Source: Coniella vitis (taxonomy: Eukaryota; Ascomycota; Sordariomycetes; Diaporthales; Schizoparmaceae). Taken from it: a stretch of 64,000 nucleotides of DNA. A program made the position numbers and the translations under genes. The stretch spans positions 1,426,001-1,490,000 of the forward strand of contig WUJK01000006.1 in assembly GCA_011317545.1 (NCBI GenBank). The letters are read 5' to 3'. Shown here piece after piece: positions 46,079-57,811 of the stretch. Under the pieces are notes generated by a model. The model had not been told where the DNA came from. It made no database searches and worked only from the letters and a program-made list of their open reading frames with translations. Position 1 is the stretch's first letter, and each line of letters starts with the position of its first letter.

Positions 46079-48421
46079 GCAACCATAGTACATACGAAGT
46101 AGACATCATGGATATTCTGGAATCATGCACCCATGGAGAAAAGTGGGCACGCAGATGTACAGTACCTCTGTACATAGTATTGCATGTCCTATGTACATAG
46201 TACCCATTGCGAAGGGTGATCCCCTAGCCCTGCCAGCCGGGATGTCGTCAAATGCTCATTTTTGGGCTGTGCCCCTTTTGGTGACGGCGTGCCATTGCAA
46301 TTGCATTCCTAATAGATGGTATTATCTTGCAAGTATGTTCGATTTGAGGGAGCTGCTACTTACATAGTAGCTTCATCAAGGGCGGCAAAATCATATGCAT
46401 CATAGTATAGTTCTATGCTCTGCCTGTCTGCCACTGAGTGTGCTGGGAGCGACGCTAATGCCTTGCCGCCCGCTTCACGGAGGACCGACGGTGAAGGCAA
46501 TAGACTCCTCGACATAGTATACCCACAAATGCCTCAGCAGTGGCAAATAGCAAGGGACGGCCAGCTCGCTCGGACATCAGCAAAGCCGACCATTCGGCTC
46601 CCATATTGACAGCACCAGAATGCCAGACACTCTGGAGAGCGTACAGTTTCAGTTTAGGTACTCTATACAAGTACTGGCGCGTTCCGGTCAGTTATTGTTT
46701 TTGATCTGGCAGGTTGTGGAGGCGCATCCCTGGCAAAAGGTGTAAATCGATACTGCAGCTGGGATCGCCACTGATGATCCGCACGCACCCAGGTCCCCAG
46801 CTACATATCCCACGGCCATTGTGGACCTTTGGACCGCCGGTAGCGCTTCCGGGCTCTTTCTGTGGTAGCAGTATATACTACATAGTATTATACTTTGATA
46901 ATACATCTTATACTATGCAATACGCACATTTAAGTGTCTGGATATTTTCGCGGCGCCAGGAAATGTCCTGGGTCCGCCATCAATGACGGTGTATCGGGAC
47001 AGCCGCGGGGAAGCAAGCATTGTACTCTGTAGCTAATAAAGTATGTAACCTTATCACGAAGGTTTGACTGAGCCGTGACAACAAAGAACCACGGCATTCT
47101 TCCGCGCATGCTCCCTTTTCGGCATCCTAGCCAGACCGATACCGTCGCAATGCCCACTCCCGGGCGCGGGCCCGGGCCGTACAGTAGTTGAACAGCTAAA
47201 AAGGCTTGCACCTGTAGGTTGCGCACTACATAGTAGAGAGACCAACCATTTTTACTTGGTGCTATTGGGCACGCAGGCGTGGCAGGCACTCAGCACTATA
47301 CTATAGCAGAAACACAGCAGCGGCAATTGCAGGAACCACAAGAGCCATTGCCCAGTCAACACCGCTTCCTGCCGAGCCAGCGTGCAGGCAAGCCTCCCCT
47401 GCCCTTCGTATTAGACAGAAGTTGCATTTCTGGCCTCTAACGTCTGCCGCACAGAAAAATAAAGCTCATGCCTCTGCCCGCCACTATACCCTGTACTATG
47501 TACTGTACTTTATCGCGCAGGCTTGTTGGGCCTGTGGTTACATAGTAATCCCCTAAAAAATGCTTGCCATAACCGCGCCCCTCCGCCTGTTCGGTGCGCT
47601 CCTGCAGGCTGCATGGCACATGGCAAATGGCAACCACTGACGGCCCAGTGAACTGCATTCTTTTTCTTTGCCCGAGGTGCTGCGCCAGTTACTATGTACA
47701 TAGTATCCAATGGTTTCCGTACGAGATACATAGTACAGTCCGAATTTAGCTCATTTCTGAATGCTAAAGTGCTTGGGGGCCTGGACTTGCTGCTACTATG
47801 TACATAGTACTATAGTAGACCAGTAGCAACACTACCTGCCTCCTTCTGTGGTGCCGTTGGGGCTACTACGACCATACCAGACGCTTTGGTCGAGAAGCGT
47901 TTGTGTTGTTCTTCGTGTCTTATCAGCCTTTTCCCTTTCCACCACCACTTCCTGCTGGTGACTTTTATTTGGTTCCAGACATTCGTTTTGTCCCATTCTT
48001 GCTAGACGCCTTTCACTCGCTCGCTCGCTCGCTTCGTTCTGCTCGTCTCGATCTAAGGCTAAGGTTCGCCCGTTGAACCGGTAGTGGGACGAATCCGCCG
48101 CAGCACTAAAATTATCACCACCATCACCAAGAAGCTTCGGCCTCAACATCGCTACTCCTGCGGGAGGGGACTGTTAGAAGCCCTGTGGATGCTCAATACG
48201 CCCCGCGACTCGACTGCTACGACACGTCCTTGACTCGGAACCCGTCCGTCGAGTTTCCGTCCTCCCTGGTATTCACCAGGTCAGTCTGGATCGCCCTGTG
48301 CCGCTCGTCCCAAACCCGGCACGCCCAGAGAGAACGGTGAAGGCATAGCTTAGCATATCCGGTGCCTCAGCATCTCCCAGACGCCTTCTCTGGCTGTCTT
48401 GGGCCTTGCATATCCGCCATC

Positions 48422-51400
48422 ATGGCCGCTCCCCAGATTCAGCTCAGCAGCGGCGGAGGCGCGCACACGCAACCTTCGCTTCCATCTCTTCCAAGCCACC
48501 TGCAGTCCGACACTCACATCACTGCACACCTCGCCAGTCGCTTCCACGTCAATCATCCCACTGCTCGCCTCTCTAGTCACGCTCTCATCTCGCTCAACAC
48601 CTATACCTCGTCCGCAAAGGGTAGCGATGGCGGCAAAGAGGGTAGTGCCATGGCCGGCGCTGAGGACATGGCAGACCGAGCCTACCTCAGGTTGGGACAC
48701 CGTGCCGAGAACCAGGCAATATTGTTCTTGTAAAGTCCCTGCATAACCACCACCTAATTCCTTTGTCGGTACAGAACAAATCAAAGAGAACCAATGCTAA
48801 TACCAATGTGACTGGCAGAGGCGAGTCTGGTTCGGGCAAGACGACCATTCGATCACATCTCTTGACGGCTCTTCTGAACAAGACCTCCACTCCGCTGTCC
48901 AACAAAGTCTCGCTGGCCGCCTACGTCTTTGACACCCTGACCACCACCAAAACCGCAACAACGCCCAGTGCTTCCAAAGCTGGTCTATTCTACGAGCTCC
49001 AATATGACACCTCGGCCTCGACGCGTCCGCATCTCATTGGTGGTAAACTCCTGGATCACCGCCTGGAAAGAAGTCGCATAGCGGATGTACCACCCGGAGA
49101 GCGTAATTTCCACATTCTATACTATCTGCTGGCCGGCACAAGCGACGCAGAGAAAGCCCATCTTGGCTTGGACCAGCCCGGAACTGGATTGAAGCGCTGG
49201 AGGTACCTGGGCCACCCAACACAGCTTAAAGTCGGTATCAATGATGCCGATGGCTTCCAGATGTTCAAAACTGCCTTGCGGAAACTCGAATTTCCCCGAA
49301 GCGACGTGGCTGAGATTTGTCAAATCTTGGCTTGTATTCTACACATTGGACAGCTCGAGTTCGAAACTTCGAACAGCACTACAGTGGTAGCAGACGATAG
49401 CGGTGGTTTTTCCCACGAAGGTGGACAGACCTCTACCGTCGTCAAGAATAAGGATGTCTTGGGCATTGTTGCAGCCTTCTTGGGTGTCAGTCAGCAAGAT
49501 TTGCAGACCACGCTGGGTTACAAGACCAAGATGATTCATAAGGAAAGAGTCACAGTCTTGCTGGATCCCGCTGGCGCTAGATCGAATGCAAATGAGTTAG
49601 CCAGGACCCTCTACTCCCTGCTCGTTGCCTGGACCATCGAAACGATCAACCAGAAAATTTGCGCCGCTGAAGATGCCATTGCCAATACAGTTTCTATTGT
49701 CGACTTTCCTGGCTTCAGTCAGCAGTCTTCCACAAATTCTGCTCTCGACCAGCTCTTGAGCAATGCTGCTACAGAGGCGTTGTACAATGTGACCCTGAAG
49801 AACTTCTTCGACAACAAGGCCGAACTCTTGGAAACGGAAGAGGTATCTGTCACAGCAACGAGTTATTTCGACAATTCGGACGCTACCAAAGGCCTGCTGA
49901 AGCCCGGCAACGGCCTTCTTAGCATTCTTGATGACCAGACCCGTCGTCACCGCACAGATATGCAGCTTTTAGAAAGTTTGAGAAAGCGATTTGAGAACAA
50001 GAACCCTGCTATTTCGGTGAGCTCCGCGACGGCGAAACTGCCCGGCAGCAACTTTTTCACCGAAAACACTGCCGCCACATTTACCGTCCGGCATTACGCT
50101 GGAGAAGTTGAGTACCCTGTGAAGAACTTGGTGGAGGAGAATGGAGAAGTCATCTCTGGTGACTTGCTCAACCTCATCAACTCCACAAAGAGTGATTTTG
50201 TTGCTCGCTTATTTGGCCAGGAGGCACTACAAACGGTCGTTCATCCTCATGAGAAGACGACGGTCATGCAGGCAACGGTGAGCTCCAAGCCTATGCGTGC
50301 GCCTAGCGTCATGTCGAGGAAAGGCGGTCCTCGAGGACGTCTTGCCGCCGCTCGACGCGATGCTTCTGAAAAGTCAGGCGAAGAATCGAGCGAGCCCAAG
50401 CGCAGCCTCCGCCATAGCGAACAGGGCGCTTCCGGGCAGTTCTTGTCAGCTTTGGAAAACGTTACAAAATCAATTACGGCGCCAGGCACGAACCTCTATT
50501 TTGTATTTTGTCTCAAACCCAACGACAGGCGAATTGCCAATCAATTCGACAGCAAATGTGTTCGAACACAAGTGCAGACGTTTGGAATCGCCGAAATTAG
50601 CCAGCGTCTTCGCTCTGCTGATTTCAGCATCTTTTTGCCGTTTGGCGAATTCCTTGGTTTGGCTGACGCCGACACCATCCTTGTGGGCAGTGAGCGAGAA
50701 AAGGTTGAGCTTGCTGTAGAGGAGAGACGGTGGCCAAGCAATGAAGTACTGCTGGGATCCACCGGGGTCTTCCTCAGCGAGCGCTGTTGGATGGAGGTGT
50801 GCAACCTGGCAGACGCCGACTCGACCAGACTTGGTCTCCCTTCTGACAATGTGGACTACTTGACTCCAGGTCTCAGCTCTGGCGATCCATTTGCCACATC
50901 CAAAGAGCGTTTACTTTCGGCGAGCAACACACCCTCGCAGCAAGAGAGGACAAAGTCGGGCTACTTCGGCAGCAACGAGATTGACGCTCGCTCAGAGGCA
51001 GGGGCGTCCACTTTTGGCAATGGCGACATGTTCAAGAACCTCGAAACGCGTGAAGAAATGGCACAAAGGGGCAACGAGAAGAACATGGAAGAAGTTGAAG
51101 AATTCAGGGACAGCGGTAGTCGAAAGCGCTGGATGTTCTTCACTATGTTGCTCACGTGGTTCGTTCCGGACTTTCTCATCCGCATCCTTGGCAAAATGCC
51201 TCGCAAGGATGTGCGACAAGCCTGGAGGGAGAAACTGGCCATCAACATGATCATTTGGTTGAGTTGCGCTATTGCCATCTTCTTCACCATTGCCTTGCCC
51301 CAAGTTATTTGTCCCAAACAGTACGTGTACAGCTCTTCGGAGCTGACGCAGTACAATGGAAAGGAAGGTAAGGGCGCGTATGTCTCGATCCGTGGCATAG

Positions 51401-54238
51401 TGATTGACCTCAATGCCTTCATGCCCAATCACTACCCCAACAGCGACATGATTAGCGAGACGACTATGAAGAAAATGGCAGGAGAAGATGTGTCAAGCTT
51501 GTTTCCTGTCCAGGTTTCGGCAATGTGTCAGGGCACGAGTAGCGCAGGCGTGGACGAAGCGGTGACACTCTTGGTCACCCCAGACAACAGCACCTCCACC
51601 GACATCAGGCTGCTCTACTCCAAGTACCACGACTTCCGCTATTTCAGAAATGACAGCCGTCCCGACTGGTTCACGGAGCAGATCATCTACCTGAAATCCA
51701 ACTACAAGAAGGGCAACATTGGTTACACGGCCAAGTATGTCAAGAAGCTGGCGGACAAGGGCAGTTATATGGCGATGATTGACGGCCGTATCTACGACAT
51801 GAGCGACTACATTGCGGGTGGCCGTACTCTGAGAGCTCCACCGGGAGTAACACCGCCAACCAACACCAGTCTTCTCGACTTCATGGACAATCTCGTCGTG
51901 CAACTATTCCAGCAAAGGACAGGAGAGGATGTTTCGAAATTGTTCCACGCTCTCGCCCTGAGCTCGGAGGAGAAAGCACGCCAGAAGCTGTGTCTAGATA
52001 ACCTTTACTACATTGGCGACGTGGACACGAGAAACTCGGTCAAGTGTCAGTTTGCCGACTACCTGATTCTGGCTGTATCCATCTTGCTCTGTGTCATTAT
52101 TGGTGTCAAATTCTTCGCGGCAATGCAGTTCAGTGGCAGTTATCTGCCGGACAACTTGGACAAGTTCATTATTTGCCAGATTCCTGCATACACGGAAGAC
52201 GAGGACTCGCTTCGCCGCGCTATCGACTCGGCGGCCCGAATGCAGTATGATGATAAGCGCAAGCTGCTTGCCATCATTTGTGATGGTATGATTATTGGGC
52301 AAGGCAACGACAGACCTACCCCACGTATTGTCCTGGACATTCTCGGTGTCTCCGAGAGCGTTGATCCCGAGCCCCTCAGCTTTGAATCACTTGGCGAGGG
52401 TCTCAAGCAGCACAATATGGGCAAGATCTACTCTGGTCTCTATGAGGTTCAAGGCCATATCGTGCCATTCTTGGTCATCGTCAAAGTCGGCAAGCCTTCT
52501 GAAGTCTCGCGGCCCGGCAACCGTGGCAAGCGAGACTCTCAAATGGTTCTGATGCGTTTCCTCAACCGCGTTCACTACAACCTCGCAATGAGTCCCATGG
52601 AACTCGAGATGTACCATCAAATCCGGAATATCATCGGTGTCAACCCGACGTTTTACGAGTACCTTTTGCAGATGGATGCCGATACAGTCGTGGCACCTGA
52701 TTCCGCCAGTCGCTTCGTTGCTGCTTTCTTGGATGATGTGAATCTCATTGCCGTTTGCGGTGAGACGGCCCTTACCAACGCCAAGAGCTCCTTTGTCACC
52801 ATGATTCAAGTGTATGAGTACTACATTTCTCACAATCTGGTCAAGGCTTTTGAAAGTTTATTCGGATCCGTCACGTGTCTGCCTGGTTGTTTCACAATGT
52901 ACCGCATCCGCGCTGCCGAGACTGGCAAGCCGCTCTTCGTCAGCAAAGAAGTTGTCGAGGCATACTCTACAATTCGTGTCGATACACTGCATATGAAGAA
53001 CCTCCTGCATCTTGGTGAGGATCGTTACCTAACGACACTCCTCTTGAAGCATCACTCCAGGTTCAAGACCAAGTACAACATGAAGGCTCACGCATGGACC
53101 ATCGCTCCTGATTCATGGGCTGTGTTCCTCTCGCAAAGACGTCGCTGGATCAACTCGACTGTACACAACCTTGTTGAACTGATTCCAATGAATCAGCTTT
53201 GCGGTTTCTGTTGCTTCAGCATGCGATTTGTTGTCTTTATGGATCTTTTAACAACCGTCGTCCAGCCTGTGACTATTGCTTACTTCGTCTACTTGATTGT
53301 ACTCGTCATCATCGACGCCAGAGTCGTAGCAACGACAGCTTTCATTATGCTGGGTGCCATCTATGGTCTTCAAGCCATCATTTTCATTATCCGTCGCAAG
53401 TGGGAAATGGTTGGGTGGATGTTGTTGTACATCTGCGCCGTGCCTGTGTACTCCTTTGCCCTTCCATTATACTCCTTCTGGAATATGGACGACTTCAACT
53501 GGGGTAATACGCGTGTCGTTGCTGGCGAGAAGGGCAAGAAGGTTGTTATTTCAGACGAGGGCAAGTTCGATCCTGCCTCTATCCCCCGTAAGAGGTGGGA
53601 AGAGTACCAGGCCGAGCTTTGGGATGCCCAGACGGCCCGTGACGACACCCGCTCCGAAGTCTCTGGCTACAGCTACGCGACCAAGGCGGGTCCCAACGTC
53701 GGTGTATCCGAGTACGGTTGGGGAGGATTCCCAGCTTCCCGCCCTGGCTCTGTCGTTGGATACTCGCAAAGCCCTTACATGCATAATGGCTCCGGTGACC
53801 TCAAGACTCCGCTTACCGGAAACCATAGTCGCCTCAGCTTTGCGGCCAGCGACATGCTCGGTGGCGGTGCCACTGGTGGTAGCAACTTGGCTGTGAATCG
53901 TATGAGCCAATTTGGCGGCAGTCAGTACTTTGGTGGCAGCCAACACGAAGTCGAGATGACCAATCTGGCTGGTACGCCAAGTGACGATGCCTTGCTGGCC
54001 GAAATCCGTGAAATTCTCCGCACGGCCGATCTGATGACTGTCACAAAGAAGGGCGTCAAGCAGGAGTTGGAGAGACGCTTCGGTGTTCCGCTTGATTCCA
54101 AGAGAGCATATATTAACTCTGGTATGTACTCTTTTCCCCCGTTTGTCGCCAGACTCCCCCGTCCTCGTCATATAGAGTACATTGCTAATCTTCTCCCAAC
54201 GCACAGCTACTGAGGCTTGTTTGTCTGGCCAGCTGTAA
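48422..54238 (+). CDS. csmA: Class V chitin synthase with myosin motor domain
   Basis: This is a processive chitin synthase fused to a myosin-like motor, which helps target or anchor it at hyphal tips. It is a wall-integrity and often virulence determinant in fungi. Exons 48422-48729, 48819-54121 and 54207-54238 give about 1880 residues. The first exon encodes the conserved SDTHITAHLASRFHV, LISLNTYT and ADRAYLRLGHRAENQAI. The second opens with the Walker A loop GESGSGKTTI (104-113) and continues through the motor (ERNFHILYYLLAG, YHNVT-like actin-side region). After the motor come membrane helices, a cytochrome b5-like block, and the synthase core with MDADTVV, LGEDRYLTTLL (about 1503) and SQRRRWINST (about 1542). 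The C-terminal DEK-C helix ends KRAYINSATEACLSGQL, which validates the last splice. Confidence 0.96.
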
Positions 54239-54773
54239 AAGGCACGTTTTTGAATGCTCTTGGACATGATTTGATGCCTGGCTCCTCAACAACGCCTTAT
54301 TTGATCACGTAATAACTCTAAAAATCTTTCAAAAATGCATTTTTGGGACTATATCTAGAAGGGCGGTCATATATATCTATTCAAAATTGTTTTGGTCGAT
54401 TTGGTGGTCATGTTATTTTCTATTTGTAGTTGGAAGTGTCCATGGCAAAGTTGGCCCATGAGGTAGCGATTTCTCTTACAAGCATATACTACAATATAAG
54501 GTCGAGGAAGGAGATATATGTCGATGACCCGTGTCCTTTGTGGCACGGCATTCATCTCGGCTCAACAGTGCTACACTTTTGGTGTATTTTCATTATGTTT
54601 CTTTAGTTCTCTAACAAAAAGGGTCAAACTAGCTCGTAGGACAGGTCTGCAAAGGATCGAATAAATCAACTATAGATATATATATCTTGACTCGATATAC
54701 CTTGACTCGATATACCTTGACTCGATATAACTATCCTGAATCGGGGACACAATAAGTCGGTGAATATCCTACT
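54239..54773. other. Convergent 3' spacer with a 15-bp triplet repeat
   Basis: 3' flanks of the class V chitin synthase and the ECM4-type gene. It is AT-rich with many ATATAT words. The only clear element is a threefold 15-bp tandem repeat at 54686-54729. Confidence 0.6.
54686..54729. repeat. Tandem 15-bp repeat, three copies
   Basis: The unit CTTGACTCGATATAC occurs at 54686-54700 and 54701-54715, then a third copy from 54716 diverges at its last base. It lies close to the 3' end of the ECM4-type gene. Confidence 0.92.
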
Positions 54774-56698
54774 TTATAGTTTGCCTTGCGTGGTAGCCTT
54801 GGCAGCTGGGACTTCATCATCCAGTGGCAAGATGTCAGGCAAAGGCCCCACGGGAGTAATGGAGAACGGGTTGATTTGCGTGTGCGAACGCGTGTAGTGG
54901 TTCTTGATGTGGAGGAAGTTGGTCGTGTCCTTGAAGGCTGGATGATTCCAGTAGAGGTTGCGCATCCACTTGTGCAGGTGTGGGTATCCCGAGCGAATGT
55001 CGCGAATGTTGCATTTGAAATGTTGGACATAGACGGGCTGTTTTGAGGGAGCGGAGGTCGAGGGTGACGGGTTAGCTAATGAGCGTGATAAGAGGTGGTA
55101 AGGACTGTTTCAACGATTCTTTTTGGGCAGGGAAGAGAGAAGGGAGGATGAGATTGGGATATGGCTGCGGATTTGGACTTACGTCGAATCGAATAATTGT
55201 GACGTATCTAATGGGTTTAGAGAGTTAGCCCTGGGATCTCATTTCTGTTCCTTCTTGCTTCAAAAATATGGGAATTCTTCTCTGTATCCTCGTCACAGAC
55301 CATTGAATGCCAGAGCAAACAAGCAAAATACAAAGCGATTGTTGGGCAGATGGAGAAGAAGAGTACAACGAAGAAAAGAGAGAGAGAGACAGAAAGGCAC
55401 TCACAGTCGGATATCTACCTCGGTCAACTGCTTTCCCAAATAATACGGACCCTCGGCTGCGGTAGCGGCGAGATGAGCCTCTGCCTTGTCGAGAGCCTCA
55501 AAGAGTGATGTGACGTTGCGTTCGTAGGCCTCTTGCGTGGTGGCGAAGCCGGACTTGTACACGCCATTGTTGATCTTATCATAGTGCCATTCGTTGGCCT
55601 CGTCGATTTGCGACTGGAGGGCCGTTGGGTAGAGAACGATGGAGCGGTGTTCTTCGTCGAGTTGGTCGTCAAACTTTTTTGAGGGGAGGTTTGTCAGTCA
55701 GGGAGCAATGTTGAAGAAGGCTATTTCTTGGTGCGCATAGTTGCATGTTTTTTTTTTTTTTTTTGTGCATACGGAGAGACATAGATGTGTGCAAAAGTAG
55801 AAGGGGAGAGAAAGAGAGCGGGTCCATTCTTAACCATACCGCTGTCCCCAGCATGCGCAGAATCTCACTGCTCTCATTGCTGACAATGACGTTTTGCTTC
55901 TTGTCGTACAGCACAGGCACCGTAAAGCGGCCGGCATAGTCTGGGTCCGACTCAAAGTAGACCTGGCGCAGGTGCGTAAAGTCCTCGTGCAGAGGGTCCG
56001 GGATCACATTTTCGCCCTCAGCGTCGGTGTCTTGGGGCGTGGGGAAGCGCCACCCTGTTGGATTTTGTATTGTCAGCATTGGGGTGTCTTGTTTGTTGTA
56101 GATGTTAATAGCTGCGTGCTCACCCTTTTCTCCGAGATGCCAGTGCACCGAGGAGACGGTGATGAAGTCTTCCAAGCCCTTGAGTTTCCGCGCGATGATC
56201 ACGCGAGTGGCCTAGAGAAAGAACACACAAGACAAATCAGCACGAGACGATATATGACCAACACCCGCTCATCAACGGCCGGCCAGCCGCTCGAGCATAA
56301 AGTATACCAAGAGGATACTCCTCGGTTAAAAGAAGAAAGCCGGGGAGCGGACCGGGGGGAATGGGCCGCGAAGTTGTATCATATAGTCACACGTACCCAG
56401 GGGCATGCATAGCTGATATACACGTGATACCGGCCCTTCTCAGGCGGAAATCGAGCACCAGGCTCGCTCGAGATCCAGTTGCGAAACGACGATACCTGGC
56501 GCTTGAACTCGCCCGACTTGTCCTTGGGGTCCACCCAGTCTGTAACTTTGCCGCTGGTTGACGCCTGAGGGGCAAAGGGGATCTTGTTAGCCAACTGTGC
56601 AGCAATTCTTGAGGTTCTTGTGTGATCCCATTCGGACAAGAACAGGGACGGTTCGGTATGCCGTCCGGAGAGAAAGGCTCGCCTACTCCACTCACCAT
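54774..56698 (-). CDS. ECM4: Glutathionyl-hydroquinone reductase (Ecm4/Gto type GST)
   Basis: This is a xi/omega-class glutathione transferase that reduces glutathionylated quinones and related conjugates. Exons 56698-56696, 56564-56397, 56211-56124, 56054-55840, 55673-55405, 55207-55183 and 55037-54774 give about 343 residues, all in phase. The active site is YISYACPW, with the catalytic Cys, followed by ATRVIIARKLKGLED, SSVHWHLGEKG and VPVLYDKKQNVIVSNES. The C-terminal helical domain has NNGVYKSGFATTQEAYE, TEVDIRLYVTIIRFD and HKWMRNLYWN. The chosen ATG abuts the first splice donor (ATG/GTGAGT). Upstream, the same frame stays open for 93 more codons to another ATG at 56977, giving a possible Ser/Arg-rich extension. 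Confidence 0.9.
55748..55765. repeat. Poly-T run in an ECM4 intron
   Basis: About eighteen T (A in the transcript) within the 55674-55839 intron of the ECM4-type gene. Confidence 0.85.
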
Positions 56699-57811
56699 TC
56701 TCAACTGTCCAGACGATGCAGGATTGTGCAAATTGCAAACCCAACTCTTCTCGTTGCTACAATACCGCACAGCTCGATGCGCTGTACACAAAGACGTCGC
56801 CGCCGCTGCTGCTGTGGAGACCAAACGTTGCTGGGATGCGAGGCTCTGGTGAACGTTGCTGCTATAAACCAGCCGCGGTGGGTAGCTCTTGGCAATGAGG
56901 AAGTTGGTGTTGCTGTTATACTTCTTCTTCTTTTCTGCTATTCCAGGTAGATTTCTTAGACCACGACAAGACAGCATGAGATGAGGAATGTGACGTTGTA
57001 AGAGAATGAAGGTATAGCCGAGCTTCTTTGAACTTCTAGGTCTGCTGAAAGTTTGGGGGAATGAGCCATGTGCATACTAGGAGAAGCTGGTCAATGACTC
57101 TACTTACTACCTGGGTACTTATATGTTATGGATAGCACCAACCCAGAATTGTGGGGCCAAACCATGCGCTGCATAGTACAGTAATCACTTACATACAATG
57201 CTATGCAGGGTATCGTAATCATCATCACTCTTTCCATCATCCAAACTATGCAGGTTTTTGGTCCCACTCTACCAAGACTCGGGCCATTTCAGTCATGGCT
57301 TATACATTGCTGGCTAATCGAATTGGAATCAGTCAGCAATATCTTTCCATGACTGTGCTTAATAAGGCAAAACTTGGCATAACGGAAAGAGGGAAAAAAA
57401 CAGAGGGGGGGGGAACAGAGACAATGCCTTTTTTACTGAGATGAACCGCCCCCCCCACTCCCAAGCCCCTGGCCCTAAGTAGTACTGCCATCAATCATAG
57501 TACACAAAATCCACTCCTACCATAAGTAGTATATATGTAAACAGTAAACACACAAAGTACACTGCATCAGTATCTATTGCTTTGCCTATCGGTGCATCCT
57601 GCCTGTTCTATATACTCTCACAAAAGAATGACCGCATTGCAACCACAAAAGGATCACAAGCGAGCGAGTAAAAGTAAAAACCGTTCGCAAGACAGAGGGG
57701 GAAAATGGGATAAATCAACGCTCATCGCCCATGTGTGATGCTAGCCATTTGATACCGCTCTCTTCAGCGCATTGCTAACAAGACTCATACATTCACCGCC
57801 AGCCTGCACGA
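56699..57811. other. Spacer, ECM4 promoter and UBA1 3' flank
   Basis: No separate gene. The first 280 bases may belong to the ECM4-type transcript as leader or N-terminal extension. Further right are short G and C runs (about 57404-57412 and 57449-57456) and two CATAGTA words. Confidence 0.5.

Larger units (their letters stand above)
44950..47820. repeat. Cluster of CATAGTA/TACTATG words and palindromes
   Basis: I count 19 occurrences of the 7-mer CATAGTA or its complement in about 2.9 kb, against well under one expected by chance. Two sites (47690-47705 and 47794-47809) form the perfect 16-bp palindrome TACTATGTACATAGTA. Position 46189-46200 holds CTATGTACATAG. Others are half-sites. The same word recurs in other spacers right of 17 kb but I did not see it left of that point or in coding exons. 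Confidence 0.85.
43955..48421. other. 4.5-kb divergent spacer between the two chitin synthases
   Basis: This region must hold the promoters of both chitin synthase genes. I find no supportable gene. A 220-codon plus-strand frame (45151-45813) has no recognisable domain. From 44.95 to 47.82 kb the DNA is saturated with CATAGTA/TACTATG words, and it contains telomere-like TTAGGG units (45934-45945) and a diverged 23-bp direct repeat (45805 and 46056). The last 600 bases (47830-48421) are a CT-rich leader with CTCGCTCGCTCGCTCGC. Confidence 0.55.
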
